A stretch of DNA of 39,852 nucleotides from Campylobacteraceae bacterium (GTDB lineage Bacteria; Campylobacterota; Campylobacteria; Campylobacterales; Campylobacteraceae): contig JAIROK010000013.1 in assembly GCA_031257555.1 (NCBI GenBank), positions 1 to 39,852 on the forward strand, in the 5' to 3' direction. The position numbers were made by a program, and so were the translations under genes. Position 1 is the first letter of the stretch, and every line of letters starts with the position of its first letter. Positions 6,586 to 14,909 of the stretch are shown one piece after another. Under the pieces are notes generated by a model. The model worked only from the letters and a program-made list of their open reading frames with translations, made no database searches and was not told the origin of the DNA.

Positions 6586-9033
6586 ATGGCAATCGGTTTA
6601 AATAATTTTTCTGTTTGGTGCGATTTTTTAGAGAGAGATTTTTTACAAAATCAATTCAGTAATTTGGTGGATTCGGGAATTGTAAGCGGTATCACAAGTA
6701 ATCCTGTTATTTTTAAAAATGCTATTTTGAGCTCAAAAGCTTACAATGAAGATAAGATAAAAAGTTCGGAATTTTCTCCCGAAGAGCGATATGAGTTAAT
6801 GGCTATTGATGATATCAGAAGCGCTGCCAAAACCCTTTTGCAAACACATACGGCAAATGAACTTGATGGATTTGTCAGCATAGAGGTTAATCCTTTATTT
6901 GCAAATAATGCAGCCAAAATGACAGAAGAGGCAAAAAGACTTTTTAAAACTATCAATATGCCAAATGTAATGATGAAAATTCCTGCTACTGTAGATGGAT
7001 ATGAGACGATAAAAGATTTGATATCAGAAGGTATAAACGTAAATGCTACCCTTGTTTTTTCTCCTCTGCAAGCTGGCAAATGTCTACAAGCTATAGAAAA
7101 TGGTTTTTATATATTTCAAAGACGAAACCCAAAAAAGCTCTTTCCAAAAGCCGTAATTAGTGTTTTTGTGAGCAGATTTGATAGAAAATTGGATCCTATT
7201 TTGGAAGCCAACGGCATGGAGAAGATGAAGTTTGGTATCATGAATGCCTCTTATATATATCAGCTTGTAAAAGAGCAGAAGATTTCAAGCGTAAGATGTC
7301 TTTTTGCAAGTACGGGAGTTAGTGATGCTGGCGTTAAGCCATCTTACTATATCACAAAACTTCTTTATCAAAACGCTATCAATACAGCTCCTTTAAAAGC
7401 CATAGAAAGCTTTATGGAGAGTTTGGACACAGATGAGAGAGCTTGTCCCAGCAAGCAGAGCATACAGGAGTATTTTGAAGAGGTTAAATCCAAAGGTGTA
7501 AACATTAACAATGTTTATATGGAGCTTTTAAATGATGGATTGGAGCAATTTAAACAGGCATTTAATGAGATGATAGATAGTTTGAAGATTTCTAAAAATA
7601 CAACAGATGGGATAAAGCAAAGCATAAAGACAGATGGAAATCAAGAGCTTGAAAATACGGCTGTAAAACAACAAATTACAGCAAAAGACCAAGTAGAGAA
7701 TAAAATCATATCAAAAGAGGTCAAAAGCGTAGATAGAGCCAACGTAAAACCGGAAAGAAATATTCAATCCAACGAGAAATATGCAAAAAATATACTCAAA
7801 GAGAAAGTCGCCGAAGCTATAGGCATCATCGAAGCTGATATATATGCCATAACATTTTTAAAAAAATGTCTTGAGAATTTGATAAGCTACAATGGGAGCG
7901 ATTTGCATATCAAATCTGATGCCATTGTCAAAGGACGTGTGAATGGTGAGATTATAACGGTAGATAATGATATTTTTACAAAAGATGATGTAGAAATTTT
8001 AGCCCAAGAACTTTTACAGGATAGATACGAAGAGTTCACAAAAAAGAAAAATATAGATTTTATATATAAGCTCAATAAAAATTATAGATTTCGCGTAAAT
8101 ATGTTTTATCAAACAGACGGTATATCCGCAGCATTTCGTGTAATTCCTCTAAGCATTCCGACGCTGGAATCTTTGGGGCTTCCAGAGGTCATCAAAGATT
8201 TTGCTTCAAAAAGACGCGGTTTGATACTCGTTACGGGACCTACTGGCTGCGGAAAAAGTACAACTCTTGCTACTATCATAAATATTATAAATCAAACCAG
8301 TCAAAAACATGTCATAACTATCGAAGATCCTATAGAGTTCATCTACAAAGATGAACAAAGTATTATAAATCAACGCTCTGTTGGGCAAGATGCCGTAAGT
8401 TTTTCGGATGCCTTGATATCATCTTTAAGAGAAGATCCGGATGTAATTATGGTAGGGGAGATGAGAGATATTGAGACTATCAGGACTGCTATAAGGGCAG
8501 CAGAAACAGGACATTTGGTGCTTTCTACTTTACATACTTTGGATGCTAAAGAGACGATAGGGCGTATCATAAGCATGTTTCAAGGTGGCGAACAGGTTCA
8601 AATCAGACAATCTCTCTCATCTGTCCTTGAAGCGGTCGTCTCTCAAAGATTGGTAAGAAGAAAGGGCAGCAAAGGAAGAGTTGCTGCTGTTGAAATTTTA
8701 ATAAAAAATGCGAGAATAGAAGCCATGATATCTCAAGGCAGAGAGAGTGAGATAAAAGATTCTATAGAAAAAGACAGAGATGTATATCGAAGTCAAAGCT
8801 TCAACCAAGCACTGCTTGATTTGTACACTAAGGGTGCTATAAATTATCATGAAGCGCTGTATGCGGCAACATCACCTGCGGATTTGAAAATATTGCTTGA
8901 TAATTATGATGTCGAAAAAAGTAAAAAACCAGAGATTGCTAAAAACACTTATGCAAACAAAAATAGTTTGGAGCAAAATTTAAATATAGTTATAGATATG
9001 AATGATATAGAAATTTTGGATTTAAAAAGATAA
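6586..9033 (+). CDS. Transaldolase-PilT fusion protein
   Basis: One uninterrupted 815-codon frame holds two complete enzymes. Residues 1 to about 335 are a transaldolase: GITSNPVIFKN near the start, the Schiff-base lysine K131 in MMKIPATVDG, and ASTGVSDAGVKPSYY. This is the pentose-phosphate enzyme that moves a dihydroxyacetone unit. Residues about 336-410 are a polar, low-complexity linker. Residues about 410-765 are a type IV pilus retraction ATPase: GSDLHIKSD (437-445), Walker A GPTGCGKST (551-559), Asp box ITIEDPIEF, Walker B DPDVIMVGEMRD (617-628) and His box AAETGHLVLSTLHT (638-651). A roughly 50-residue tail follows. No in-frame ATG exists between codons 329 and 506, so an independent PilT start is hard to find. 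Tal and PilT are normally separate proteins. Ribosome site AAAGG precedes ATG 6586. Confidence 0.92.
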   Translation: MAIGLNNFSVWCDFLERDFLQNQFSNLVDSGIVSGITSNPVIFKNAILSSKAYNEDKIKSSEFSPEERYELMAIDDIRSAAKTLLQTHTANELDGFVSIEVNPLFANNAAKMTEEAKRLFKTINMPNVMMKIPATVDGYETIKDLISEGINVNATLVFSPLQAGKCLQAIENGFYIFQRRNPKKLFPKAVISVFVSRFDRKLDPILEANGMEKMKFGIMNASYIYQLVKEQKISSVRCLFASTGVSDAGVKPSYYITKLLYQNAINTAPLKAIESFMESLDTDERACPSKQSIQEYFEEVKSKGVNINNVYMELLNDGLEQFKQAFNEMIDSLKISKNTTDGIKQSIKTDGNQELENTAVKQQITAKDQVENKIISKEVKSVDRANVKPERNIQSNEKYAKNILKEKVAEAIGIIEADIYAITFLKKCLENLISYNGSDLHIKSDAIVKGRVNGEIITVDNDIFTKDDVEILAQELLQDRYEEFTKKKNIDFIYKLNKNYRFRVNMFYQTDGISAAFRVIPLSIPTLESLGLPEVIKDFASKRRGLILVTGPTGCGKSTTLATIINIINQTSQKHVITIEDPIEFIYKDEQSIINQRSVGQDAVSFSDALISSLREDPDVIMVGEMRDIETIRTAIRAAETGHLVLSTLHTLDAKETIGRIISMFQGGEQVQIRQSLSSVLEAVVSQRLVRRKGSKGRVAAVEILIKNARIEAMISQGRESEIKDSIEKDRDVYRSQSFNQALLDLYTKGAINYHEALYAATSPADLKILLDNYDVEKSKKPEIAKNTYANKNSLEQNLNIVIDMNDIEILDLKR

Positions 9034-9054
9034 CTTATATAAGTTTTATCTAAA

Positions 9055-9083
9055 AAGAGGTATAATCCTCCTCTTATTTTTTT
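9055..9083 (+). terminator. Terminator-like hairpin overlapping a -10 element before rplY
   Basis: AAGAGG (9055-9060) pairs with CCTCTT (9070-9075) around a 9-base loop, followed by a run of seven T (9077-9083). This is a weak intrinsic terminator for tal-pilT. The loop begins with a perfect TATAAT (9061-9066), 31 bases before the rplY ATG, which could equally be the -10 box of an rplY promoter. Either or both uses are possible. Confidence 0.45.
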
Positions 9084-9096
9084 AAAGGACAGTAAT

Positions 9097-9633
9097 ATGT
9101 TAGAAGGCATCTTAAGAGAGAGTATCGATAAAAAGGCGCTCAAATCGCTTAGACGAGATGGTTATCTTATAGCCAATATTTATGCTAAAGGCTTTAACAA
9201 TATCCATGCTGCGTTTAAGGAAAATGAGTTTATTAAAGAGGTTCGCAAAAAAGAGAATCTAATTTTTCCCGTAAAAGTAAACGGTGAAGTTTATAATGTA
9301 ATAATACAAGAGTATCAAAGAGATCCTGTTGCAAATAAAATTTTACACGTAGACTTAAGAGTAGCTGTTTCGGGAGTTGTTGCAAAATATTTTGTTCCAG
9401 TAACTGTAAGCGGTATAGCAAAAGGCATTAAAGATAAAGGCGTTTTGGTGCAATCAAAAAGAAGACTTGTGGTCAAATGTGCTCCTGAGTTTTTGCCAAA
9501 CTCTTTTGTGCTTGATGTAAGCAATTTGGAAGTAGGTCAAACACTACTCGTAAGAGATATCAAGCTACCGGACAATGTTCAGATTGTAGATGCACATAGG
9601 GTTGCTGTTGTGGGCGTAGTAAAAGCCAAATAA
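9097..9633 (+). CDS. rplY: 50S ribosomal protein bL25 (general stress Ctc type)
   Basis: bL25 binds 5S rRNA on the large ribosomal subunit. The 178-residue protein is the long Ctc/TL5 form. It has an N-terminal 5S-binding beta-barrel ([20 protein letters not shown], then ANIYAKG) and a C-terminal domain with [20 protein letters not shown], as in most bacteria outside the enterics. The start has an AAAGGA ribosome site 8-13 bases upstream. It heads the rplY-pth-lptG run conserved in Campylobacterota. Confidence 0.92.
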   Translation: MLEGILRESIDKKALKSLRRDGYLIANIYAKGFNNIHAAFKENEFIKEVRKKENLIFPVKVNGEVYNVIIQEYQRDPVANKILHVDLRVAVSGVVAKYFVPVTVSGIAKGIKDKGVLVQSKRRLVVKCAPEFLPNSFVLDVSNLEVGQTLLVRDIKLPDNVQIVDAHRVAVVGVVKAK

Positions 9634-9638
9634 CACAA

Positions 9639-10208
9639 ATGTTTCTTTTTGTAGGACTTGGTAACCCTACTGAAAAGTATGCTTATACAAGACATAATAT
9701 AGGTTTCATGGTTATCGACTGTTTGGTCGGTAACCATGATGCATTTTCTATTTCAAAAGCCCAATTTTGCGGCGAATTATATAAAAGTTCCCAAAATCTG
9801 TTTTTAAAACCGCTCACATATATGAATAACTCCGGTAAAAGCGTAAAAGCTGTTTTTGATTTTTATAAACCTGATGAAATTGTTGTTATCCACGATGATA
9901 CAGCCATACCATTTGGAAGCATACGCATAAAAAGAGGAGGCTCAAGCGGCGGACATAACGGATTAAAGTCTATAGATTCATATTTGGGGAATGATTATAT
10001 AAGAATTCGTATAGGTATCGGCGCACCTGTAAATTTACAAAATATGGCAGATTTTGTTTTGGATAATTTTTCAAAAGAAGAATTTGCATGTGTAAAAAAA
10101 CTCATAAATTACAGTACAAAAATTGTTGAAGATTTACCCAATAAAGACTTAAATGCTATAATATCTTGTTATACATCGAAAAAAGGGATCTGTAGCGATA
10201 ATGATTAA
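9639..10208 (+). CDS. pth: Peptidyl-tRNA hydrolase
   Basis: Releases tRNA from peptidyl-tRNAs that drop off the ribosome. The 189-residue protein has the family start VGLGNPTEKYAYTRHNIGF with N9 and catalytic H19, the KPLTYMNNSG motif, and HDDTAIPFG followed by GGSSGGHNGLKS. It lies 5 bp after rplY and overlaps the next gene by 8 bases. No clear ribosome site precedes it, which fits translational coupling to rplY. Confidence 0.95.
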   Translation: MFLFVGLGNPTEKYAYTRHNIGFMVIDCLVGNHDAFSISKAQFCGELYKSSQNLFLKPLTYMNNSGKSVKAVFDFYKPDEIVVIHDDTAIPFGSIRIKRGGSSGGHNGLKSIDSYLGNDYIRIRIGIGAPVNLQNMADFVLDNFSKEEFACVKKLINYSTKIVEDLPNKDLNAIISCYTSKKGICSDND

Positions 10209-11265
10209 AATATATCAACGTTATATTATATTATTATATCTTAAAAATTTTTTCATCATCTTTTGTGCATTAGAATTTTTTTATGTTGGTGTTGATTTTA
10301 TAACAAATTATAACAGTCTGCCAAATTCCGCTAATTTACAACTTTTATACATTGCATTTAATTCTATGAGCGCGGTAAATTATACTCTTCCTATTTCAAT
10401 AGTTTTTGCTATGATAGTTTCAAAATTTTCCATGATACGCTCAAATGAACTTCTTTGTATGTATTCTGTTGGAATTAGTAAAAATGCACTGATTTTACCT
10501 ATATTTTTCGGTGCTATTTTTTTGGTTTTTATCTATATATTTTTAAATTTTACCTCTTTTGCTTATGCATATGAATATAGAAGTAATCTTTTAAAATACA
10601 GTCAAATTATTCGCTCTTCTTCAAATCTATTTTTAAAGTACGAAGGCAAATATGTATATTTTGGCGAATTAAATCCATTAAAACAAGAGACTTCCGATAT
10701 AAAGATTTTTGATATTGCTGACAATGAATTGCAGGAGATAATTACTGCCAAAAAAGGTGTTTTTAAAAATGATACATGGTTGCTTGAAGATGTTGAAGTG
10801 ATAAAAAAACCAAAAATCGAAGCTGGAAAAGATGCAAATATTATTATAGAAAAATTTGATGTTTTTCAAACATTAGATAGATTTCGTCCTAAAATTATTG
10901 AAAATGCACATCTTGGAAGCCAATCTTTATCGATTCTTGATGCATTAGATGCAATGAAATTTTTTGGAAACCAAGGAATAAACACGAATTCTATAAAAAC
11001 AAATCTATATTTTTTAATATTTTTTCCATTTTTTGCACCATTTATCGTGGTGATTTTTTATTATTATCTGCCGCTTTCGGGTAGATTTTTTAATCTTGCT
11101 TTAATGAATTTTGGGTTTGTTTTTGCTGCACTTACAAGTTGGGGAGTACTTTTTGCATTAGGCAAATTTGCTTCAAATTCTATCATTTCACCCGAGATTG
11201 CCATTTTAGCTCCTATAATTTTTTTGGGTATTTTTGCCCTTATTTTGTATAGAAAAAACAGATAA
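10201..11265 (+). CDS. LptF/LptG-family permease (lipopolysaccharide export)
   Basis: A 354-residue YjgP/YjgQ-family permease. It has a cluster of N-terminal membrane helices, a periplasmic beta-jellyroll-like middle (about 130-240, with KYEGKYVYFGELNP and GVFKNDTWLLEDVEV) and a second cluster of helices at the end. LptF and LptG form the transmembrane part of the LptB2FG transporter that extracts LPS from the inner membrane. From sequence alone I cannot decide between LptF and LptG. It overlaps pth by 8 bases, and the same neighbour pair occurs in Campylobacter as I recall. Confidence 0.8.
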   Translation: MIKIYQRYIILLYLKNFFIIFCALEFFYVGVDFITNYNSLPNSANLQLLYIAFNSMSAVNYTLPISIVFAMIVSKFSMIRSNELLCMYSVGISKNALILPIFFGAIFLVFIYIFLNFTSFAYAYEYRSNLLKYSQIIRSSSNLFLKYEGKYVYFGELNPLKQETSDIKIFDIADNELQEIITAKKGVFKNDTWLLEDVEVIKKPKIEAGKDANIIIEKFDVFQTLDRFRPKIIENAHLGSQSLSILDALDAMKFFGNQGINTNSIKTNLYFLIFFPFFAPFIVVIFYYYLPLSGRFFNLALMNFGFVFAALTSWGVLFALGKFASNSIISPEIAILAPIIFLGIFALILYRKNR

Positions 11266-11520
11266 AATGTTTAAAAAGCAGTTTATATATAGTGAAAATA
11301 ATTCATATAAAAGGCAAAAGTTACCAATAGTAACATTTTACATATTTTTAATAATGTTTTATTAGTGCGTAGTTTAGGGTACAAATAAAGAATATTAATA
11401 TTTTATAAGATAAGAAAATAGGATTTTTAACAAGATTTATTGTTTTAACTTAGATTTTAATGATATTTATAGAGCTTTTTGATAAAATAGTAGTTTAATT
11501 TCAGCAATGAGAGGTTCAAG
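11266..11520. promoter_or_regulatory. AT-rich leader region before lysA
   Basis: 255 bases without a gene. A -10-like GATAAAAT lies at 11481-11488, and a GAGAGG ribosome site at 11509-11514 precedes the lysA ATG. I see none of the conserved helices of a lysine riboswitch; the sequence is very AT-rich and unstructured by eye. Confidence 0.4.
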
Positions 11521-12738
11521 ATGGATTTTAAAAGTCTTGCTTTAAAATATAAAACGCCGCTTTATGTTTATGATTTTGGACATATAAAAGAGCAGTTTGA
11601 AAGTGTACAAAAAGCTTTTCATGCAAGAAAATCGCTTATTTGTTATGCTGTTAAAGCAAATTCAAATTTAAGTATTTTAAGATATTTAGGTAAGCTTGGA
11701 GCAGGATGCGATTGTGTATCTATCGGAGAGATAAAAAGAGCTTTAATAGCTGGAATATCAAAATATAAAATAGTTTTTAGTGGTGTAGGAAAAGATGACA
11801 GTGAGATAGCTTATGCTTTAAGGCAAGATATTTTAATGCTGAATGTTGAAAGCGAAGAAGAGCTTAAACGCATAGAGGATATAGCAAGATATATGGGCAT
11901 AAAAGCCAGGATAAGTGTACGTATAAATCCTGATATAGATGCCAAAACACACCCTTACATTTCTACCGGACTTAAGAAAAATAAATTTGGTGTAGACATT
12001 GATACCGCCAAAAAACTATATATATACTCTAAAAAATCTGAATGGCTTGATCCTGTTGGAATACATTGCCACATAGGAAGTCAGATTTTGGATCTGAAAC
12101 CATACGATGAGGCAACCAAAATAACGGCAGAACTTTTAAAAAGCTTAAAAGCTCTTGATATCAATATAAAGTTTTTTGACGTTGGCGGCGGTATAGGTAT
12201 ACGCTATAAAGATGAAATTACTATAAAACCTTATGAATTTGCCCAAACTGTTTTAGCAAATCTTGAAGGCGCAGATGTTACTGTGATATGTGAATTTGGG
12301 CGGTTTTTAGTTGGGAACAGCGGTTATTTGCTTACAAAAGTGTTATATGAGAAAAAAAACGGCAAAAAGAGATTTGTTATAGTCGATGCAGCTATGAATG
12401 ATTTGATACGCCCGGGATTTTATGATGCATATCATGCGATTGAAAAAATAGATAAAAAAGATGAAAAATTCTCAAAAGCAGATGTGGTAGGACCGGTTTG
12501 TGAAAGCAGTGATTTTTTGGGTAAAGATGTACTGTTGCCGCAGTTAAACTATGGCGATTTATTGATAGTAAAGAGCGTTGGGGCATACGGATTTAGTATG
12601 AGCAGTAACTATAATACTCGCCCAAGGTGTGCTGAGGTTGCTTTCACGGAAAATAGGTATCGTCTTATTAGAAAGCGAGAGACATTTGAGAATTTGATAG
12701 AATGCGAAACAGAGTGTCTTGTCAGAGGAAATTTATGA
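11521..12738 (+). CDS. lysA: Diaminopimelate decarboxylase LysA
   Basis: PLP enzyme (alanine-racemase fold) that decarboxylates meso-diaminopimelate to L-lysine. The 405-residue protein carries the PLP lysine K45 in CYAVKANSN, HCHIGSQI, the glycine-rich phosphate loop FDVGGGIGI, and the partner-site cysteine motif GPVCESSDFLG. The C-terminus has GAYGFSMSSNYN. The stop codon overlaps the pheA start (ATGA), so the two are coupled. Confidence 0.96.
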   Translation: MDFKSLALKYKTPLYVYDFGHIKEQFESVQKAFHARKSLICYAVKANSNLSILRYLGKLGAGCDCVSIGEIKRALIAGISKYKIVFSGVGKDDSEIAYALRQDILMLNVESEEELKRIEDIARYMGIKARISVRINPDIDAKTHPYISTGLKKNKFGVDIDTAKKLYIYSKKSEWLDPVGIHCHIGSQILDLKPYDEATKITAELLKSLKALDINIKFFDVGGGIGIRYKDEITIKPYEFAQTVLANLEGADVTVICEFGRFLVGNSGYLLTKVLYEKKNGKKRFVIVDAAMNDLIRPGFYDAYHAIEKIDKKDEKFSKADVVGPVCESSDFLGKDVLLPQLNYGDLLIVKSVGAYGFSMSSNYNTRPRCAEVAFTENRYRLIRKRETFENLIECETECLVRGNL

Positions 12739-13805
12739 AAGAGATAGAAACCTTAAGAAAAGCGATAGACAAAATCGACGATGAGATTTTAAAGCTTTTA
12801 AATAAACGTATGGAGTTTGTAAAAGAGATAGGCATACTAAAACATACAAGCGGCACTTCCATATATAAACCAGAACGCGAAAAAGAGATTTTAAATAGGC
12901 TCAAAAAACTTAGCAGCGGAAATGTAAAAAACGGAGCAATTGAAGCCATATACTCTGAAATCTTTGCTGTTAGCAGAAATATAGAATTGCCTGAAAAGAT
13001 AGCATTTTTAGGACCAGAGGGGACTTACTCTCACCAAGCTGCTCAAAGCAGATTTGGGGCGCAAGGAAGCTATTTGGCATTAAATTCCATAGAGGCTGTT
13101 TTTCAAGTTTTGGCAAACAAAGAGGCAAAATATGGTGTTGTGCCGATAGAAAACAATACCGAAGGTGTTGTAGGTATCACGCTTGATTGCCTTGGAAAGC
13201 ATGAAGAGATAAAAATAGCAGCCGAACTTTACATGGATATACATCACTCTTTTGCAACATTTGCAGAAGATGTGAAAGATGTGAAAGTTATATATTCTCA
13301 TCCGCAAGGGTATAACCAATGCAGACAGTTCTTAGATACTCATCTTTTAAATAATATCGAGTTTATACCTACAAAATCAACATCTCAAGCGGCAAAAATG
13401 GCAAGCGAAAACAAAGAAGCAGCAGCCATTTGCTCACATATAGCGGCAAAATTATATAAAGTTCCGACACTTTTTGCCAAGATAGAAGATAATTTGGCAA
13501 ATAGAACACGCTTTGTTATATTGAGTGATTTTAAAAATGCCAAAGGGGCAAAAAACAAAACATCTGTTTTGGCTAAAACATATGATAAACCGGGCGGACT
13601 TTTAGCATTATTGCAGCTTTTCAATGATGCAAAGATAAATCTTACCAAGCTTGAATCACGTCCGACAAAAGGAAGAGACTTTAAAAGAATATTTTATCTT
13701 GACTTTGAAGGACATATAGATGATGAAAATGTTCAAAGCGTATTAAATGGAAAAGGTAAGAATTATGATATCATATGGCTTGGAAGTTACATATCTGAGG
13801 ATTGA
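12735..13805 (+). CDS. pheA: Bifunctional chorismate mutase / prephenate dehydratase (P-protein)
   Basis: Makes phenylpyruvate from chorismate. The 356-residue protein has an AroQ-type chorismate mutase helix bundle at about 1-85 (LRKAIDKIDDEILKLLNKRM), a prephenate dehydratase domain (AFLGPEGTYSHQAA, PIENNTEGVV, then NRTRFVIL) at about 90-270, and an ACT regulatory domain at the end. The ACT domain holds ESRP, which fits phenylalanine feedback inhibition. ATG 12735 overlaps the lysA stop; the reading from 12702 merely translates the lysA end in another frame. Confidence 0.95.
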   Translation: MKEIETLRKAIDKIDDEILKLLNKRMEFVKEIGILKHTSGTSIYKPEREKEILNRLKKLSSGNVKNGAIEAIYSEIFAVSRNIELPEKIAFLGPEGTYSHQAAQSRFGAQGSYLALNSIEAVFQVLANKEAKYGVVPIENNTEGVVGITLDCLGKHEEIKIAAELYMDIHHSFATFAEDVKDVKVIYSHPQGYNQCRQFLDTHLLNNIEFIPTKSTSQAAKMASENKEAAAICSHIAAKLYKVPTLFAKIEDNLANRTRFVILSDFKNAKGAKNKTSVLAKTYDKPGGLLALLQLFNDAKINLTKLESRPTKGRDFKRIFYLDFEGHIDDENVQSVLNGKGKNYDIIWLGSYISED

Positions 13806-13808
13806 TTG

Positions 13809-14906
13809 ATGAAATTTAACAAAGTGCTTGAAAGTTTAGTAAATTATGAAGCAGGCAAGCCAATAGAACTTGTTGTAAGAGAGCATGGTATTGAAGCCAA
13901 AGATGTAATAAAAATAGCAAGCAATGAAAACCCTTACGGGTGTAGCCCTAAAGTAGTTAAAGCGATACAAAACGAAGCTTTTAAAATGTCGCTGTATCCT
14001 GATGACAGTATGTATGAGTTAAAAGAAGCGCTTGCTGAAAAATATGGTGTTGAGAGTGAAAATATCATTATAGGTTCAGGCAGTGATCAAGTGATAGAGT
14101 TTTCACTTTTTGCAAAAGCAAATCCATCCAATAAAATATTAGTAGCAAAAACTACTTTTGCAATGTATGAGATTTATGGCAAACGCACCGGAACCACTAT
14201 ACTTAAAACGCCTTCTCATGGGCATAACATACAAGAACTTTCTGATATTTATAAAAACAATAAAGATGTAGCTGTTATATTTTTATGTTTGCCAAATAAT
14301 CCGCTTGGGGAATGTTTGGATAAAGACGATGTTTTCGGATTTTTGAAAGAGATTTCAGACGATACATTAGTAGTGATAGACGGCGCCTATCAGGAGTTTG
14401 CAAGCTTTAAAGATAAAAATAAAAAGATAGATCCCAAAGAACTTATAAATACATTTGCCAACACTATATATCTTGGCACGTTTTCAAAAGCTTACGGGCT
14501 TGGCGGAATGAGGGTGGGGTATGGTATAGGAGATAAAGAGATAATCAAATCTTTGCACAAACTTCGCTCGCCATTCAACATTACTACTTTAAGCTTAAAA
14601 GCCGCTATAGAGGCGTTAAAAGATGAAGAGTTTATAAAGAGTTCTATTGTCAGTAATTTTGAAGAGATGGTAAAATATGAAGAGTTTGCCAAAAAGCTTG
14701 ATATTGAATTTATTCCAAGTTATACGAATTTTATTACATACAAAGTAAAAAAAGATTCTTCATTTATTTGCGAAGAACTTATGAAAAGAGGAATCATAAT
14801 AAGAAATCTCAAAAGTTATGGATTAAATGCTGTGCGTATTACAATAGGTACCAAAGAGCAAAATGACAGATTATTCAAAGTTTTTGAGGATATTTATAGA
14901 GGCTAA
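13809..14906 (+). CDS. hisC: Histidinol-phosphate aminotransferase HisC
   Basis: Class I/II PLP aminotransferase. The 365-residue protein has [11 protein letters not shown] near the start, [15 protein letters not shown] and the PLP lysine K227 in [16 protein letters not shown]. It acts in histidine synthesis, and HisC enzymes can also transaminate aromatic keto acids, which fits its place after pheA. ATG 13809 is preferred over TTG 13806 because a GAGG site (13797-13800) lies 8 bases before it. Only 3 bp separate it from dxs, where Campylobacter has fliF-fliG-fliH. Confidence 0.93.
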   Translation: MKFNKVLESLVNYEAGKPIELVVREHGIEAKDVIKIASNENPYGCSPKVVKAIQNEAFKMSLYPDDSMYELKEALAEKYGVESENIIIGSGSDQVIEFSLFAKANPSNKILVAKTTFAMYEIYGKRTGTTILKTPSHGHNIQELSDIYKNNKDVAVIFLCLPNNPLGECLDKDDVFGFLKEISDDTLVVIDGAYQEFASFKDKNKKIDPKELINTFANTIYLGTFSKAYGLGGMRVGYGIGDKEIIKSLHKLRSPFNITTLSLKAAIEALKDEEFIKSSIVSNFEEMVKYEEFAKKLDIEFIPSYTNFITYKVKKDSSFICEELMKRGIIIRNLKSYGLNAVRITIGTKEQNDRLFKVFEDIYRG

Positions 14907-14909
14907 AAT

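Noticed and set aside
7580-8110. Separate internal start giving free PilT
   Set aside because: No in-frame ATG between codons 329 and 506 and no ribosome-site-like sequence before any in-frame TTG/GTG in the linker.
11266-11520. Lysine riboswitch before lysA
   Set aside because: The leader is AT-rich and I find none of the conserved junction motifs or long stems of the L-box.
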